Shown here piece by piece: positions 1-11,028 of a DNA stretch of 64,000 bases (the first letter of the stretch is position 1; the number at the start of each line of letters is the position of its first letter). Origin of the DNA: Burkholderia sp. SRS-W-2-2016 (GTDB taxonomy: Bacteria; Pseudomonadota; Gammaproteobacteria; Burkholderiales; Burkholderiaceae); NCBI RefSeq assembly GCF_001931485.1, contig NZ_MSDV01000050.1:1-64000 (forward strand). The letters are read 5' to 3'. A model generated the notes under the pieces. It was given only the letters and a program-made list of their open reading frames with translations, was not told where the DNA came from and ran no database searches. The translations under genes and the position numbers were made by a program.

Positions 1-157
1 CACCTGAACCACCGCCGCGCGCGCGAACGTCGTCGAAATCCGCTGCCGCGCCGGCCGGCGCCGGGCACTCAGCCCGGCCCTGACACACCGATTACCCATT
101 CACCCCCGACTGCCCGCCCGCACGCGGCCGGCGTCGTCAACGTCTACTGCAAGCAAA

Positions 158-1822
<1,665 letters not shown>

Positions 1823-2075
1823 GCGCGTTAAGCGCTTGATGCGCGCCGCTGTCCGTGTCGCTTTATCACGGCGCAGCGGCGGGGCATGCGCGTTGCTTGT
1901 CCGGGGCGTCGTGTGATTGGGGAATTCACGCGGCGCGCTGGTGGCGGCCGGTGCAATGCCGGCGTGCCTATGCGAAGAAAAATACGCGAAGAAAAATGCG
2001 GGACACGCGCGCGCGGCCGCGCACCGATAAGCCGGTCATCAGCACACCGCCCGACGCGGTGACGAGGAGACAAGC

Positions 2076-3194
2076 ATGGCGTTGTCGAGGGGCAGGCGCT
2101 GGATCGTCGTCGTGGGCGGCACGTTGCTGGCGCTCGTTCTGCTCGCCATCGGCGCGCTGCAATTCGCACAACAGGAAATCAAGGATCGCGTCACCGCCGC
2201 ACTCGGCCCGCTGGGCAGCGCGGAAAGTATCGACGTCGGCCTCACCTCGCTGCATCTGTCCCACGTTCTGCTGAAAGCGCCGCCCGGCTGGCCGGCCGGC
2301 GAGCCGCTACGCGCGGACGAAATCATCATCACGCCCGATGTGCGCGCGCTGCTCGTGCGGCGCATCCATATCCGCGAAGTCGTGGTGCGCGGCTTCGATC
2401 TCGCGGTACTGCGCAAACAGGACGGCTCGCTGAATCTGCTGCCGAATCTGCGCCAGTCGGTGAACCGCGCCGATCAGCCGAACGGCGCGACGCCGGCGGT
2501 GCCGAGCGAAAAGCAGGTCGACCGGATCCGCTTCGAGCACGGCAACTTCCACTTCTACGACCTGACCGTCGGGCCACCCGCGTTCAGGATCACGGTCAGC
2601 AACGCGAACGCGACCGTCGACAATCTGCATCTGCCGTCGCTCGCCGAGCCGACCAATGTCAGCGTCAGCGGCTCGATCAAGGGACCGGCGCATACCGGCA
2701 CGGTCAGCTTCGACGGCTGGATCAAGATCGCGAGCCGCGATTCGCAGACCATCAGCAAACTGCATGGCGTCGACATCGTGACGCTCGATCCGTATCTGCT
2801 GAAAAAGGCCGGCACCCGCGCGCAGGTGACCGGCGGCACGGTCGATCTGACGATCGAATCGACGGTGCGCAACTACCACCTGCACGCGCCCGGCACGGTG
2901 ACGGTCCACAATCTGCAGCTGGCCGAATCGGGCAACCCGCTCGAAACGTTCATGTCGATTCCGACCCACGCCGCGGTCGCCGCGCTGAAGAAGCGCGACG
3001 GCGACATCACGCTGCATTTCGTGCTGGATGGCGATTTGCGCGATCCGAAGTTCTCGGTGCGCGAAGGGATCCTCGCGCGCATCGGCGCGGGGTTCGCGCA
3101 GGCGCTCGGGGTCAGTGTGGAAGGGGTCGCGAAGGGCGCCGGCGAGACCGTCAAGGGACTCGGCAATGCGTTGAAGAATCTGTTGGGGCAGTAG
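2076..3194 (+). CDS. AsmA/DUF748-like envelope protein
   Basis: 372 aa. One N-terminal membrane segment (residues about 9-28, WIVVVGGTLLALVLLAIGAL) is followed by a long periplasmic beta-rich body typical of AsmA-like proteins: repeated stretches such as VDVGLTSLHLSHVLLKAPPG, VRRIHIREVVVRGFDLAVLR and SVSGSIKGPAHTGTVSFDG. The C-terminus has the glycine-rich helix (GVAKGAGETVKGLGNALKNL) often seen in DUF748 members. The family is linked to outer-membrane biogenesis and to bridge-like phospholipid movement; the specific role here is not known. The start is preceded by GAGGAGA about 7 bases upstream. Confidence 0.8.
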   Translation: MALSRGRRWIVVVGGTLLALVLLAIGALQFAQQEIKDRVTAALGPLGSAESIDVGLTSLHLSHVLLKAPPGWPAGEPLRADEIIITPDVRALLVRRIHIREVVVRGFDLAVLRKQDGSLNLLPNLRQSVNRADQPNGATPAVPSEKQVDRIRFEHGNFHFYDLTVGPPAFRITVSNANATVDNLHLPSLAEPTNVSVSGSIKGPAHTGTVSFDGWIKIASRDSQTISKLHGVDIVTLDPYLLKKAGTRAQVTGGTVDLTIESTVRNYHLHAPGTVTVHNLQLAESGNPLETFMSIPTHAAVAALKKRDGDITLHFVLDGDLRDPKFSVREGILARIGAGFAQALGVSVEGVAKGAGETVKGLGNALKNLLGQ

Positions 3195-3294
3195 CGGCGC
3201 GCGCGGCTCGTTGACTGCGAGGAAGCCGCGCGGGGCGCTGAGAGTGTTGCGAGCACAGTGAGCGACGCGCGCGGCGCCGCCCCGCTTACACCGC

Positions 3295-3918
3295 TTACAC
3301 CGGCAAGCCCAACTCGCGCAGTCGCGCCGCCGTGTGTTCCGCGCTGGTGTGATGCACGCCGTGCCAGCCGAGCGCCGTTGCGGCCTCGGCGTTCTTCCGG
3401 TTGTCGTCGATAAAGACGAGCTCGGCAGGCTCGAGACCCGGCATCTGCAACTCGATGAGCCGGCGCATCTCCGCGAAGATCGCCGGGTCCGGCTTCACCA
3501 GCTTCACCCGCCCCGACACGACGATGTCGCGAAAGCGCCGCAGCACCGGATAGTGCTCCCACGCATACGGGAAAGTCTCGGCCGACCAGTTGGTGAGGCC
3601 GAAGAGCGGCACGTGGGCTGCTTCGAGCTGTTCCATCAGCGCGACGCCGTCCTGCAACACGCCGGCCACCATCTCGTGCCAGCGCTCGTAGAACGCGCGG
3701 ATCAGGTGCGCGTGATCGGGAAACTTCGCGATCAGCTCTCCGGTGCCTTCGGCGATCGGCTGGCCGCCGTCCTGGCGGATCACCCAGTCCATCGAACACA
3801 CGTGCGTCAGAAACCAGCGGCGCTCGGTTTCATCGGGAATCAGCTGGCGGTACAGATAGTCAGGATTCCAGTCGATCAGCACACCACCGAAGTCGAACAC
3901 CACTGCCTTGATTGCCAT
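3295..3918 (-). CDS. HAD-superfamily phosphatase (YihX-like, HAD-IA)
   Basis: 207 aa. Motif I is VVFDFGGVLIDW (nucleophile Asp about residue 9), motif II LTNWS (about 110), motif III Lys in VKLVKPDP and motif IV IDDNRKN. The second motif-I aspartate is Gly (DFG); E. coli YihX, an active sugar-phosphate phosphatase, has DLG at the same place, so this is not evidence of inactivity. A cap domain lies between motifs I and II, as in subclass I. It lies 49 bases downstream of the aminopeptidase gene on the same strand, so the two are probably co-transcribed. The substrate cannot be deduced. Confidence 0.88.
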   Translation of the reverse strand: MAIKAVVFDFGGVLIDWNPDYLYRQLIPDETERRWFLTHVCSMDWVIRQDGGQPIAEGTGELIAKFPDHAHLIRAFYERWHEMVAGVLQDGVALMEQLEAAHVPLFGLTNWSAETFPYAWEHYPVLRRFRDIVVSGRVKLVKPDPAIFAEMRRLIELQMPGLEPAELVFIDDNRKNAEAATALGWHGVHHTSAEHTAARLRELGLPV

Positions 3919-3967
3919 GCGCTCTCCGTCCGCTTTCCGTTAATCCGCGAGGGTCGCCCCGCTACGC

Positions 3968-5782
3968 TCAAATCGGCTGCGTGCGCAACTCGAGCCACGC
4001 TTTCGCGTCGCCGCTCACATGCGGCGACAGCCGCGTGCGCACGGTCTCGTGATACGCGTTGAGCCACGCGCGCTCGTCGTCGCGCAGCAGCGACAGCTCG
4101 ATGCAGCGCGTGTCGATCGGGCACAGCGTCAGCGTCTCGAACTTGAGGAAATCGCCGAACTCGGTTTTCTCCGCCGCGACGTTCAGCACGAGATTCTCGA
4201 TCCGCACGCCCCACTTGCCCGGCCGGTACAGACCCGGTTCGTTCGACGTGATCATCCCCTCCTCCATCGCGGTCCACGGTTCGGCCGGCGCGTAGTGCGA
4301 GATCACCTGCGGGCCTTCGTGCACGTTCAGGAAGTAGCCGACCCCGTGACCGGTGCCGTGGCCGTAGTCGGCGCCCGCCTGCCAGATCGGCGCGCGCGCG
4401 ATCGCATCGAGCATCGGCGAGCGGATGCCGCGCGGAAACTGCGCGCGCGACAACGCGATCATCCCCTTCAGCACGACCGTGAAATCGCGCCGCTGCGCGT
4501 CGCTCGGCGTGCCGACCGGCACGACCCGGGTGATGTCGGTGGTGCCGGTCAGGTACTGGCCGCCGGAGTCGATCAGCAGCAGCCCGTTGCCCTCGATCAC
4601 CGCGTGCGACTCGTCGGTCGCGCGGTAATGCGGCATCGCGCCGTTGCCGTTGAAGCCGGCGATCGTCGCGAAGCTCAGCGACACGAAACCGGGACGGCGC
4701 GCGCGGGCGGCCGTCAGACGTTCGTCGATGGTCAGCTCGGTGATCCGCTCGCGGCCCAGCGCGGCTTCGAACCACGCGAAGAATTCGGCGAGCGCCGCGC
4801 CGTCCTGCTCCATCGTCGCGCGAACGTGCGCGGCGTCGGCGGCGCTCTTGCACGACTTCAGGAAGGTCGACGGATTGACCGACTCGACCAGCTTGACCGT
4901 CGACGGCACCGCCTGCAGCAGGCCATAAGTAATCCGGCGCGGGTCGATCAGCAGCGTGCTGCCGGCCGGCAGCGCGGCGAGCGCGTCGGCGGCCTTTGCG
5001 TACGGCTCGATGTGGATGCCGTCGCGCGCAAGCACGTTGGCCAGGCCCGGCGACACCTTGCCGTCGGCGATGAACAGCGACACGCGATCCACCCCGATCA
5101 GCGCATGCGCGACGAACACCGGGTTGTAGCTGACGTCGGCGCCGCGCAGATTGAGCAGCCATGCGAGGTCGTCGAGCGTCGAGATGAAGTGCGCTTGCGC
5201 GCCCTTGTCGGCCATCGCGCGACGCACCTGCGCGAGCTTCTCCGCGCGCGCGAGCCCCGCTTGCGGCTCGGCATGCTCGAACACCGCGTCGGCGGGCAGC
5301 GCGGGGCGCTGCGCCCAGATCGCGTCGAACAGATCGACGTCGGTGCGCAGCTGCACGCCGTGCGCGCCGAGCGTCGCGCTCAACGCACGCGCCGCCGCGA
5401 CGCCGAGCACGGCGCCATCGACCCCGACCGTGCCGCCCTGCGCGACGTTGCGCGCGAGCCATTCGAAATGCGGGGTGGTCTGCTGGCCGCCGGTCATCTT
5501 CATCAACGCGACGCCAGTGCCGGCCAATTGCGCGCTGGCCTGCTCCCAATAGCGGCTGTCGGTCCACACGCCGGCGAAATCGGCGCTGACGATCAACGTG
5601 CCGGCCGAGCCGGTAAAGCCCGACAGCCACTGGCGACCCTGCCAGCGCCCCGGCAGATACTCGGACAGATGCGGATCGGCGGACGGCACCAGATAGGCGG
5701 CGATGCCTTCGCGCGCCATCGCGGCGCGCAGGCTCGCTAGACGCTCGGGAATGGAGGAGGTTTCGGGGAGTCGGGCGTTCAT
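3968..5782 (-). CDS. Xaa-Pro aminopeptidase (M24B, long three-domain form)
   Basis: 604 aa. Two creatinase-like N-terminal domains (about 1-310) precede a pita-bread M24 domain. Metal-ligand motifs are present: DSGGQYLTGTTDITR (two Asp, about residues 404 and 415), His in GHGTGHGVGYF (about 478), Glu in TSNEPGLY (about 512) and Glu in FETLTLCPID (about 546). It cleaves the N-terminal residue ahead of proline, using two metal ions, and has no signal peptide, so is cytoplasmic. The length matches the eukaryote-like aminopeptidase P found in many proteobacteria rather than the 440-aa PepP. The ATG has AGG eight bases upstream. Probably transcribed with the HAD gene downstream. Confidence 0.93.
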   Translation of the reverse strand: MNARLPETSSIPERLASLRAAMAREGIAAYLVPSADPHLSEYLPGRWQGRQWLSGFTGSAGTLIVSADFAGVWTDSRYWEQASAQLAGTGVALMKMTGGQQTTPHFEWLARNVAQGGTVGVDGAVLGVAAARALSATLGAHGVQLRTDVDLFDAIWAQRPALPADAVFEHAEPQAGLARAEKLAQVRRAMADKGAQAHFISTLDDLAWLLNLRGADVSYNPVFVAHALIGVDRVSLFIADGKVSPGLANVLARDGIHIEPYAKAADALAALPAGSTLLIDPRRITYGLLQAVPSTVKLVESVNPSTFLKSCKSAADAAHVRATMEQDGAALAEFFAWFEAALGRERITELTIDERLTAARARRPGFVSLSFATIAGFNGNGAMPHYRATDESHAVIEGNGLLLIDSGGQYLTGTTDITRVVPVGTPSDAQRRDFTVVLKGMIALSRAQFPRGIRSPMLDAIARAPIWQAGADYGHGTGHGVGYFLNVHEGPQVISHYAPAEPWTAMEEGMITSNEPGLYRPGKWGVRIENLVLNVAAEKTEFGDFLKFETLTLCPIDTRCIELSLLRDDERAWLNAYHETVRTRLSPHVSGDAKAWLELRTQPI

Positions 5783-5801
5783 GGGGTTACCTGCAAAGAA
5801 T

Positions 5802-6068
5802 TCATCGACGGATGGCGCGGCGCGAGCCGAGGCCGACCGTCACGGCGACGGCGATCAGCGCGACGGCGGTGCACACCGGCCATTCGAGCAGGTCGCCATC
5901 ATGGAACAGACCGGTCACGTTGCCGGCCATGCGCGCGACACTCGCGCCGAGCACGCCGGCGACGAGCGCAAGCCACCAGCGGGCGCGGCTCGCCCGGCGC
6001 AACGGATGCAGCCACCAGCCGGCCAGACCGATCGCGACACCGAGCACGAGAATGCCTGGCCAGCCCAT
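5802..6068 (-). CDS. Small three-helix membrane protein, GlsB/YeaQ-like
   Basis: 88 aa from the ATG at 6068; an in-frame GTG at 6095 has no ribosome site. Three hydrophobic segments: WPGILVLGVAIGLAGWWL, WWLALVAGVLGASVARMAG and VCTAVALIAVAVTVGL, with basic loops (RRASRARWW). Size and glycine-rich helices resemble the GlsB/YeaQ/YmgE (transglycosylase-associated) family, but the resemblance is loose. It ends 19 bases upstream of the aminopeptidase start on the same strand, so it is probably the first gene of that transcript. Function unknown. Confidence 0.6.
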   Translation of the reverse strand: MGWPGILVLGVAIGLAGWWLHPLRRASRARWWLALVAGVLGASVARMAGNVTGLFHDGDLLEWPVCTAVALIAVAVTVGLGSRRAIRR

Positions 6069-6284
6069 CAGCGACGACTCTCGCAACGTGACCACAGCAA
6101 AATCGGATTCGTCTCATAGGCGAAGGAAGCCGCCACAGCTAGCATTTTTGCCTCATTAACTATACAAGTTCAGCACGGCGCTTTCCGCGTAGCGGTTGAG
6201 TTTAGGGGTCGGGAGTGTGCTTAGGCAAGCTGAAAGGCTTACGGCAAAGCCATCCCCCGCTCATTGCCAGGCTGACGCAGAGCC

Positions 6285-6995
6285 ATGCGCATCGCCCTCA
6301 TTGAACCAGACGTGCTGCATGCCAAATTAGTCGACCGGCTGATTTTTGCCGGCGGCCACATCTGCCAGCACTTCACCACCAGCGCCAAATTCCTGCAGCG
6401 CGCCGCGGACGAATTTTTCGATCTGCTGATCACCGAAAGCTGGGCCGGCGACCATTGCGCCGAAGACGTGATCCCGCGCGCGCGCTCCATTCTGCCTGGG
6501 CTGCCCGTCATGATGCTGATCGCGGACCCGCGCGAGAGTCAGATCGTCGCCGCGCTGCACGCCGGCGCGGACGACTGCCTGAGCAAACCGGTGCGCGGCC
6601 CCGAAATGCTGGCCCGGGTCGAGGCGCTGCAGCGTCGCGCGGGGCTGCGGCGGCCCGCCAACCGGCGCCGCGACGTGATCGGCGGGTATACATTCGACGC
6701 CGCGAACTTCGAGGTGAGCTTCCGCGATCTCACGGTAATCCTGACGCCGAAGGAATTCCGCCTCGCGCTGCTGCTGTTCAACAACCTCGCGCGCCCGGTG
6801 TCGCGTGCGCACATCCTCGAAACCGTGTGGTCGCGTCGCCGCGACGTAAAGTCACGCACCATCGACACCCATGCGTCGCGGGTACGCAGCAAGCTACAAC
6901 TGCGCCCGGAGCTTGGCTACACGCTGACGCCGGTCTATGGTTACGGTTATCAGCTCGACCCGATTCCGTTGGAAAGCCTGACCGGCGCGATCTGA
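6285..6995 (+). CDS. Atypical OmpR-family response regulator with degenerate receiver
   Basis: 236 aa: N-terminal receiver-like domain (about 1-120) and C-terminal winged-helix DNA-binding domain (about 140-230; LTPKEFRLALLLFNN, RSRTIDTHASRVRSKL, YGYGYQL). Key receiver positions deviate: the phospho-acceptor Asp is Glu51 (DLLITES), the switch Thr/Ser is Ile79 (MLIAD) and the conserved Tyr before the Lys motif is Cys98 (DDCLSKP). The acidic pocket (Glu7, Asp9) and Lys101 are kept. No kinase gene is adjacent. It probably works without classical phosphorylation; Glu51 may mimic the active state (inference). The gene stands alone, 189 bases from hemA. Confidence 0.88.
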   Translation: MRIALIEPDVLHAKLVDRLIFAGGHICQHFTTSAKFLQRAADEFFDLLITESWAGDHCAEDVIPRARSILPGLPVMMLIADPRESQIVAALHAGADDCLSKPVRGPEMLARVEALQRRAGLRRPANRRRDVIGGYTFDAANFEVSFRDLTVILTPKEFRLALLLFNNLARPVSRAHILETVWSRRRDVKSRTIDTHASRVRSKLQLRPELGYTLTPVYGYGYQLDPIPLESLTGAI

Positions 6996-7074
6996 CACAT
7001 GCCGGGTATGCGGCGTGCCGGATGTGAAAATCGTGAAAACGCTATAATATCGGCCTGAACGATAGCCCCACACC

Positions 7075-8361
7075 ATGCAGCTTCTAACGATCGGAATCAA
7101 CCACCACACTGCGCCTGTCGCCCTGCGCGAACGCGTGGCGTTTCCGCTCGAACAGATCAAGCCCGCACTGGACACGTTCAAGGGCATCTGGCTGGGCCGG
7201 ATGGCCCCGAATGCGCCGGAAGCGGCGATTCTCTCCACCTGCAACCGCACCGAGCTCTACTGCGCGACCGACGACCTCGCGGCGCGCGAGGCCGCGCTGC
7301 AGTGGCTATCCCGGTACCACAACCTCCCGATCGACGAACTCGCGCCGCACGTGTACGCGCTGCCGCAATCCGAAGCGGTGCGCCATGCGTTCCGGGTCGC
7401 GTCGGGTCTCGATTCGATGGTGCTCGGCGAAACCCAGATCGTCGGACAGATGAAGGACGCGGTGCGCACCGCATCCGAGGCCGGCGCGCTCGGCACCTAT
7501 CTGAACCAGCTGTTCCAGCGCACCTTCGCGGTCGCGAAGGAAGTGCGCAGCACCACCGAAATCGGCGCGCAGTCGGTGTCGATGGCCGCCGCCGCGGTGC
7601 GCCTCGCGCAGCGCATCTTCGACAAGATCGCGAACCAGCGCGTGCTGTTCATCGGCGCCGGCGAAATGATCGAACTGTGCGCGACCCACTTCGCCGCGCA
7701 GCGGCCGCGCGAGCTGGTGGTCGCCAATCGCACCGCCGAGCGCGGCCAGCGGCTCGCCGAGCGCTTCAACGGGCGGGCCATTCCGCTGTCGGAACTGCCG
7801 GCTCGCATGCACGAATTCGACATCATCGTGTCCTGTACCGCGTCCACGTTGCCGATCATCGGCCTCGGCGCGGTCGAGCGCGCGGTGAAAGCGCGCCGCC
7901 ATCGGCCGATCTTCATGGTCGACCTCGCGGTGCCGCGCGATATCGAACCCGAAGCCGGCCAGCTCGAAGACGTGTTCCTGTACACCGTCGACGACCTCGG
8001 CGCGATCGTCCGCGAAGGCAATGCGTCGCGTCAGGCCGCGGTCGCGCAGGCCGAAGCGATCATCGAAACGCGCGTGCAGAACTTCATGCAGTGGCTCGAC
8101 GCGCGCAGCATCGTGCCGGTGATCCGCCACATGCACACGCAGGCCGACGCGCTGCGCCGCACCGAAGTCGAACGCGCGCAGAAGATGCTCGCGCGCGGCG
8201 AAGATCCAGCGGCGGTGCTCGAAGCGCTGTCGCAATCGCTCACCAACAAGCTGATCCACGGTCCGACGCACGCGCTCAATCGCGCGAGCAGCGACAACCG
8301 CGACAAGCTGATCGAGCTGATGAGCGGTTTCTACAAACACTCCGGTTCCTCGGAGCGTTAG
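7075..8361 (+). CDS. hemA: Glutamyl-tRNA reductase
   Basis: 428 aa. It reduces Glu-tRNA(Glu) to glutamate-1-semialdehyde with NADPH, the first step of the C5 heme pathway. Opening GINHHTAPVALRERV and catalytic Cys in STCNRTELY (about residue 54) are diagnostic; a Rossmann NADPH site (VLFIGAGEM, about 191) and a C-terminal dimerisation helix follow. A -10-like TATAAT lies at 7043-7048, 27 bases before the ATG, without a good -35 box. It is the first gene of a same-strand run hemA-prfA-prmC-grxD-ubiX, an order common in beta- and gammaproteobacteria. Confidence 0.97.
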   Translation: MQLLTIGINHHTAPVALRERVAFPLEQIKPALDTFKGIWLGRMAPNAPEAAILSTCNRTELYCATDDLAAREAALQWLSRYHNLPIDELAPHVYALPQSEAVRHAFRVASGLDSMVLGETQIVGQMKDAVRTASEAGALGTYLNQLFQRTFAVAKEVRSTTEIGAQSVSMAAAAVRLAQRIFDKIANQRVLFIGAGEMIELCATHFAAQRPRELVVANRTAERGQRLAERFNGRAIPLSELPARMHEFDIIVSCTASTLPIIGLGAVERAVKARRHRPIFMVDLAVPRDIEPEAGQLEDVFLYTVDDLGAIVREGNASRQAAVAQAEAIIETRVQNFMQWLDARSIVPVIRHMHTQADALRRTEVERAQKMLARGEDPAAVLEALSQSLTNKLIHGPTHALNRASSDNRDKLIELMSGFYKHSGSSER

Positions 8362-8496
8362 CGGCGCCCTTTGCGCCGCCGCGTCTGCGCCGCGTTTGCG
8401 TCGTCCCCGGCGTAGCTCGCAGTCCCTGCTTCCATCCCGGGCCCTCGCCCGTTCCCCTGGCCGCATCCTTTCCGGAGTCCGCTCCGCTACCGCCCG

Positions 8497-9579
8497 ATGA
8501 AAACGAGCATGCAACGCAAGCTCGACCAGCTGACCACCCGGCTGGCCGAACTGAACGACCTGTTGAGCCGCGAGGACATCACGTCGAATCTCGATCAATA
8601 CCGCAAGCTCACGCGCGAACACGCGGAGCTCGGCCCGGTCGTCGAGCAGTACGGACTCTGGCGTCAGGTGCAGAACGACGCGGCGACCGCGCAGGAGCTG
8701 CTGTCGGACGCGTCGATGCGCGATTTCGCCGAAGAGGAAATCCGCGCGGCGCGTGAACGGATGGAGACGCTCGGCGTCGAGCTGCAGAAAATGCTGCTGC
8801 CGAAAGACCCGAACGACGATCGCAACATCTACCTCGAAATCCGCGCGGGCACCGGCGGCGACGAATCCGCGCTGTTCGCGGGCGATCTGCTGCGCATGTA
8901 TCTGCGCTATGCGGAGCGCAATCGCTGGCAGGTCGAGATGATGTCGGCGAGCGAGTCGGACCTCGGCGGCTATCGTGAAGTGATCGTGCGGATCGCCGGC
9001 GATGCCGCGTATTCGAAGCTCAAGTTCGAGTCGGGCGGTCATCGCGTGCAGCGCGTGCCGGCCACCGAAACGCAGGGCCGCATCCACACGTCGGCCTGCA
9101 CGGTCGCGGTGATGCCGGAAGCGGACGAGATCGGCGAGGTCGAGATCAATCCGGCCGATTTGCGCATCGACACGTTCCGCGCGTCGGGCGCCGGCGGTCA
9201 GCACATCAACAAGACCGACTCTGCGGTGCGGGTTACGCACTTGCCGACCGGGATCGTCGTCGAATGTCAGGACGACCGCTCGCAGCACAAGAACAAGGAC
9301 CGCGCGCTGAAGGTGCTGGCCGCGCGCATCAAGGACAAGCAGGCGCACGAGCAGCAGGCGAAGGAAGCGGCGACGCGCAAGAACCTGATCGGCTCGGGCG
9401 ACCGCTCCGAGCGGATCCGCACCTACAATTTCCCGCAGGGGCGGCTTACCGATCACCGGATCAATCTGACGCTGTACCGGCTCGACGCGCTGATGGACGG
9501 CGATCTCGATGAGTTGATCGCGGCGCTCGTCAGCGAGCATCAGGCGGAGTTGCTGGCGTCGCTGGGCGACGCGGATTAA
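8497..9579 (+). CDS. prfA: Peptide chain release factor 1
   Basis: 360 aa, standard length. It reads UAA and UAG and triggers peptidyl-tRNA hydrolysis. The GGQ catalytic motif is present (SGAGGQHINKTDSAVRVTH, about residue 231), and the PAT anticodon-like tripeptide of RF1 is in VPATETQGRIHTS (about 188). RF2 would carry SPF instead, so the RF1 call is firm. It lies 135 bases after hemA and 60 bases before prmC, whose product methylates the GGQ glutamine, so substrate and modifying enzyme are neighbours. The start MKTSMQRKLDQL fits the family. Confidence 0.98.
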   Translation: MKTSMQRKLDQLTTRLAELNDLLSREDITSNLDQYRKLTREHAELGPVVEQYGLWRQVQNDAATAQELLSDASMRDFAEEEIRAARERMETLGVELQKMLLPKDPNDDRNIYLEIRAGTGGDESALFAGDLLRMYLRYAERNRWQVEMMSASESDLGGYREVIVRIAGDAAYSKLKFESGGHRVQRVPATETQGRIHTSACTVAVMPEADEIGEVEINPADLRIDTFRASGAGGQHINKTDSAVRVTHLPTGIVVECQDDRSQHKNKDRALKVLAARIKDKQAHEQQAKEAATRKNLIGSGDRSERIRTYNFPQGRLTDHRINLTLYRLDALMDGDLDELIAALVSEHQAELLASLGDAD

Positions 9580-9639
9580 CGAGGGTGAAGCGGTTGGCGC
9601 CGCTGATGCCCGTGATGCCCTGATCTCCCTGTTTCCCAA

Positions 9640-10527
9640 ATGACCGACGCCCCTCCGGCCCCGCTCGATCCCTCCGCTCAGCCCGCGACGGCCGACGCGC
9701 TGTTGCGCGCGTCCCCGCTGCCGCCGCTCGAAGCGCGGATTCTGCTCACGCACGTGCTCGGCTGGCGCCGCACGCAGCTGATCACGCGCGGCGACGAGCC
9801 GCTCGAAGCTGCGAACGTCGAGCGTTATCGCGCGCTCGAAGCGCGGCGGGTAGCGGGCGAACCGGTTGCGCAGCTGGTCGGTGCGCGCGAGTTTTTCGGC
9901 CTCGAGTTCGAAGTGACGCCGCACGTACTGATTCCGCGCCCCGAAACCGAACTGCTGGTCGAGACCGTGCTCACGGCGCTAGAAAACCGGCCGCGGCCGC
10001 GCGTGCTCGATCTCGGCACCGGCACCGGCGCGATCGCGGTGGCGCTCGCGTCGATGCGGCCCGACGCGCAGGTCTGGGCGCTCGACCGTTCGGCCGACGC
10101 GCTCGCGGTCGCCGCACGCAACGGCGCGCGTCTGCTCGACGCGAAGCGCCCCGGCGGCGCCGTGACGTTTTTGCAGAGCGACTGGTACGACTCGCTCGAC
10201 GCCTCCCTCCGCTTCGACGCGATCGTCAGCAATCCGCCGTATATCGCCAGCGGCGACCCGCATCTGCTCGAAGGCGATCTGCGCTTCGAGCCGCGCGGCG
10301 CGCTCACCGACGAAGCGGACGGCCTCAGCGCGATCCGCGCGATCGTCGCGGGCGCCCCTGCGCGTCTGGCCGCCGGCGGCGCATTGTGGATCGAGCACGG
10401 CTACGACCAGGCCGAGGCGGTGCGCGCGTTACTCAGCGCGGGCGGCTTTGCGCAGGTCCGCTCGGAGCGCGACCTGGCCGGCATCGAGCGCATCAGCGGC
10501 GGCGTACTGGGCGACGGCGCGGCGTAA
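9640..10527 (+). CDS. prmC: Release-factor glutamine N5-methyltransferase PrmC
   Basis: 295 aa. N-terminal helical release-factor-binding domain (about 1-95), then a Rossmann methyltransferase with SAM motif VLDLGTGTGAIAVAL (about 123-137) and catalytic NPPY (SNPPYIASGD, about 197). It methylates the Gln of the GGQ motif in RF1 and RF2, raising termination efficiency. The N-terminus (TDAPPAPLDPSAQPATADAL) is Pro/Ala-rich and about 15 residues longer than in E. coli. It lies directly downstream of its substrate gene prfA. Confidence 0.96.
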   Translation: MTDAPPAPLDPSAQPATADALLRASPLPPLEARILLTHVLGWRRTQLITRGDEPLEAANVERYRALEARRVAGEPVAQLVGAREFFGLEFEVTPHVLIPRPETELLVETVLTALENRPRPRVLDLGTGTGAIAVALASMRPDAQVWALDRSADALAVAARNGARLLDAKRPGGAVTFLQSDWYDSLDASLRFDAIVSNPPYIASGDPHLLEGDLRFEPRGALTDEADGLSAIRAIVAGAPARLAAGGALWIEHGYDQAEAVRALLSAGGFAQVRSERDLAGIERISGGVLGDGAA

Positions 10528-10673
10528 GCCTGCGCGCACGCCAGCGCCGCCCTGCCACGCGCGCCTCGATCAGCCCTGGCAGAAACCCCGCTACCAGAAG
10601 CGACTCCGGCCGCGCGTAGCGAAATCCGCTATCATTTCAGCCTATTCCCTACACATACCGGAACCGCAAGGTC

Positions 10674-10985
10674 ATGGACACGCAAGAACGCATCAAGCAA
10701 ATCGTCGACGGCAACAACGTCGTCCTCTTCATGAAGGGCAACGCCCAGTTCCCGATGTGCGGCTTCTCCGGCCGCGCGATCCAGATCCTCAAAGCATGCG
10801 GCGTCGGTGAAATCAAGACCGTCAACGTGCTCGAAGACGACGAAATCCGTCAGGGCATCAAGGTCTTCTCGAACTGGCCGACGATTCCGCAGCTGTACGT
10901 GAAGGGCGAATTTATCGGCGGCTCGGACATCATGATGGAGATGTACGAATCGGGCGAACTGCAGCAGCTGTTCGCCGCGGCCTGA
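10674..10985 (+). CDS. grxD: Monothiol glutaredoxin Grx4 (CGFS type)
   Basis: 103 aa. The monothiol active site CGFS occurs in NAQFPMCGFSGRAIQIL (about residues 27-33), with the glutathione-binding WPTIPQLYVKGEFIGGSDI. Proteins of this family carry or deliver [2Fe-2S] clusters, usually together with BolA proteins; a bolA-family gene is present elsewhere in this window (45632-45871). The ATG follows AACCGCAAGGTC. A -10-like TATCAT sits at 10630-10635, so the gene may have its own promoter besides read-through from prmC. Confidence 0.96.
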   Translation: MDTQERIKQIVDGNNVVLFMKGNAQFPMCGFSGRAIQILKACGVGEIKTVNVLEDDEIRQGIKVFSNWPTIPQLYVKGEFIGGSDIMMEMYESGELQQLFAAA

Positions 10986-11028
10986 GCGCCCCGCTTCGCT
11001 CAATTCGCTTCATAAGGCGCCGCCAGCC

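Noticed and set aside
1971..1998. 14-base duplication GCGAAGAAAAAT between ettA and the AsmA-like gene
   Set aside because: Only two copies, short, with no neighbouring feature that would give it a role.
3295..3918. HAD protein as a catalytically dead homologue because motif I reads DFG
   Set aside because: Active YihX-type phosphatases have Gly at the same place; other motifs are intact.
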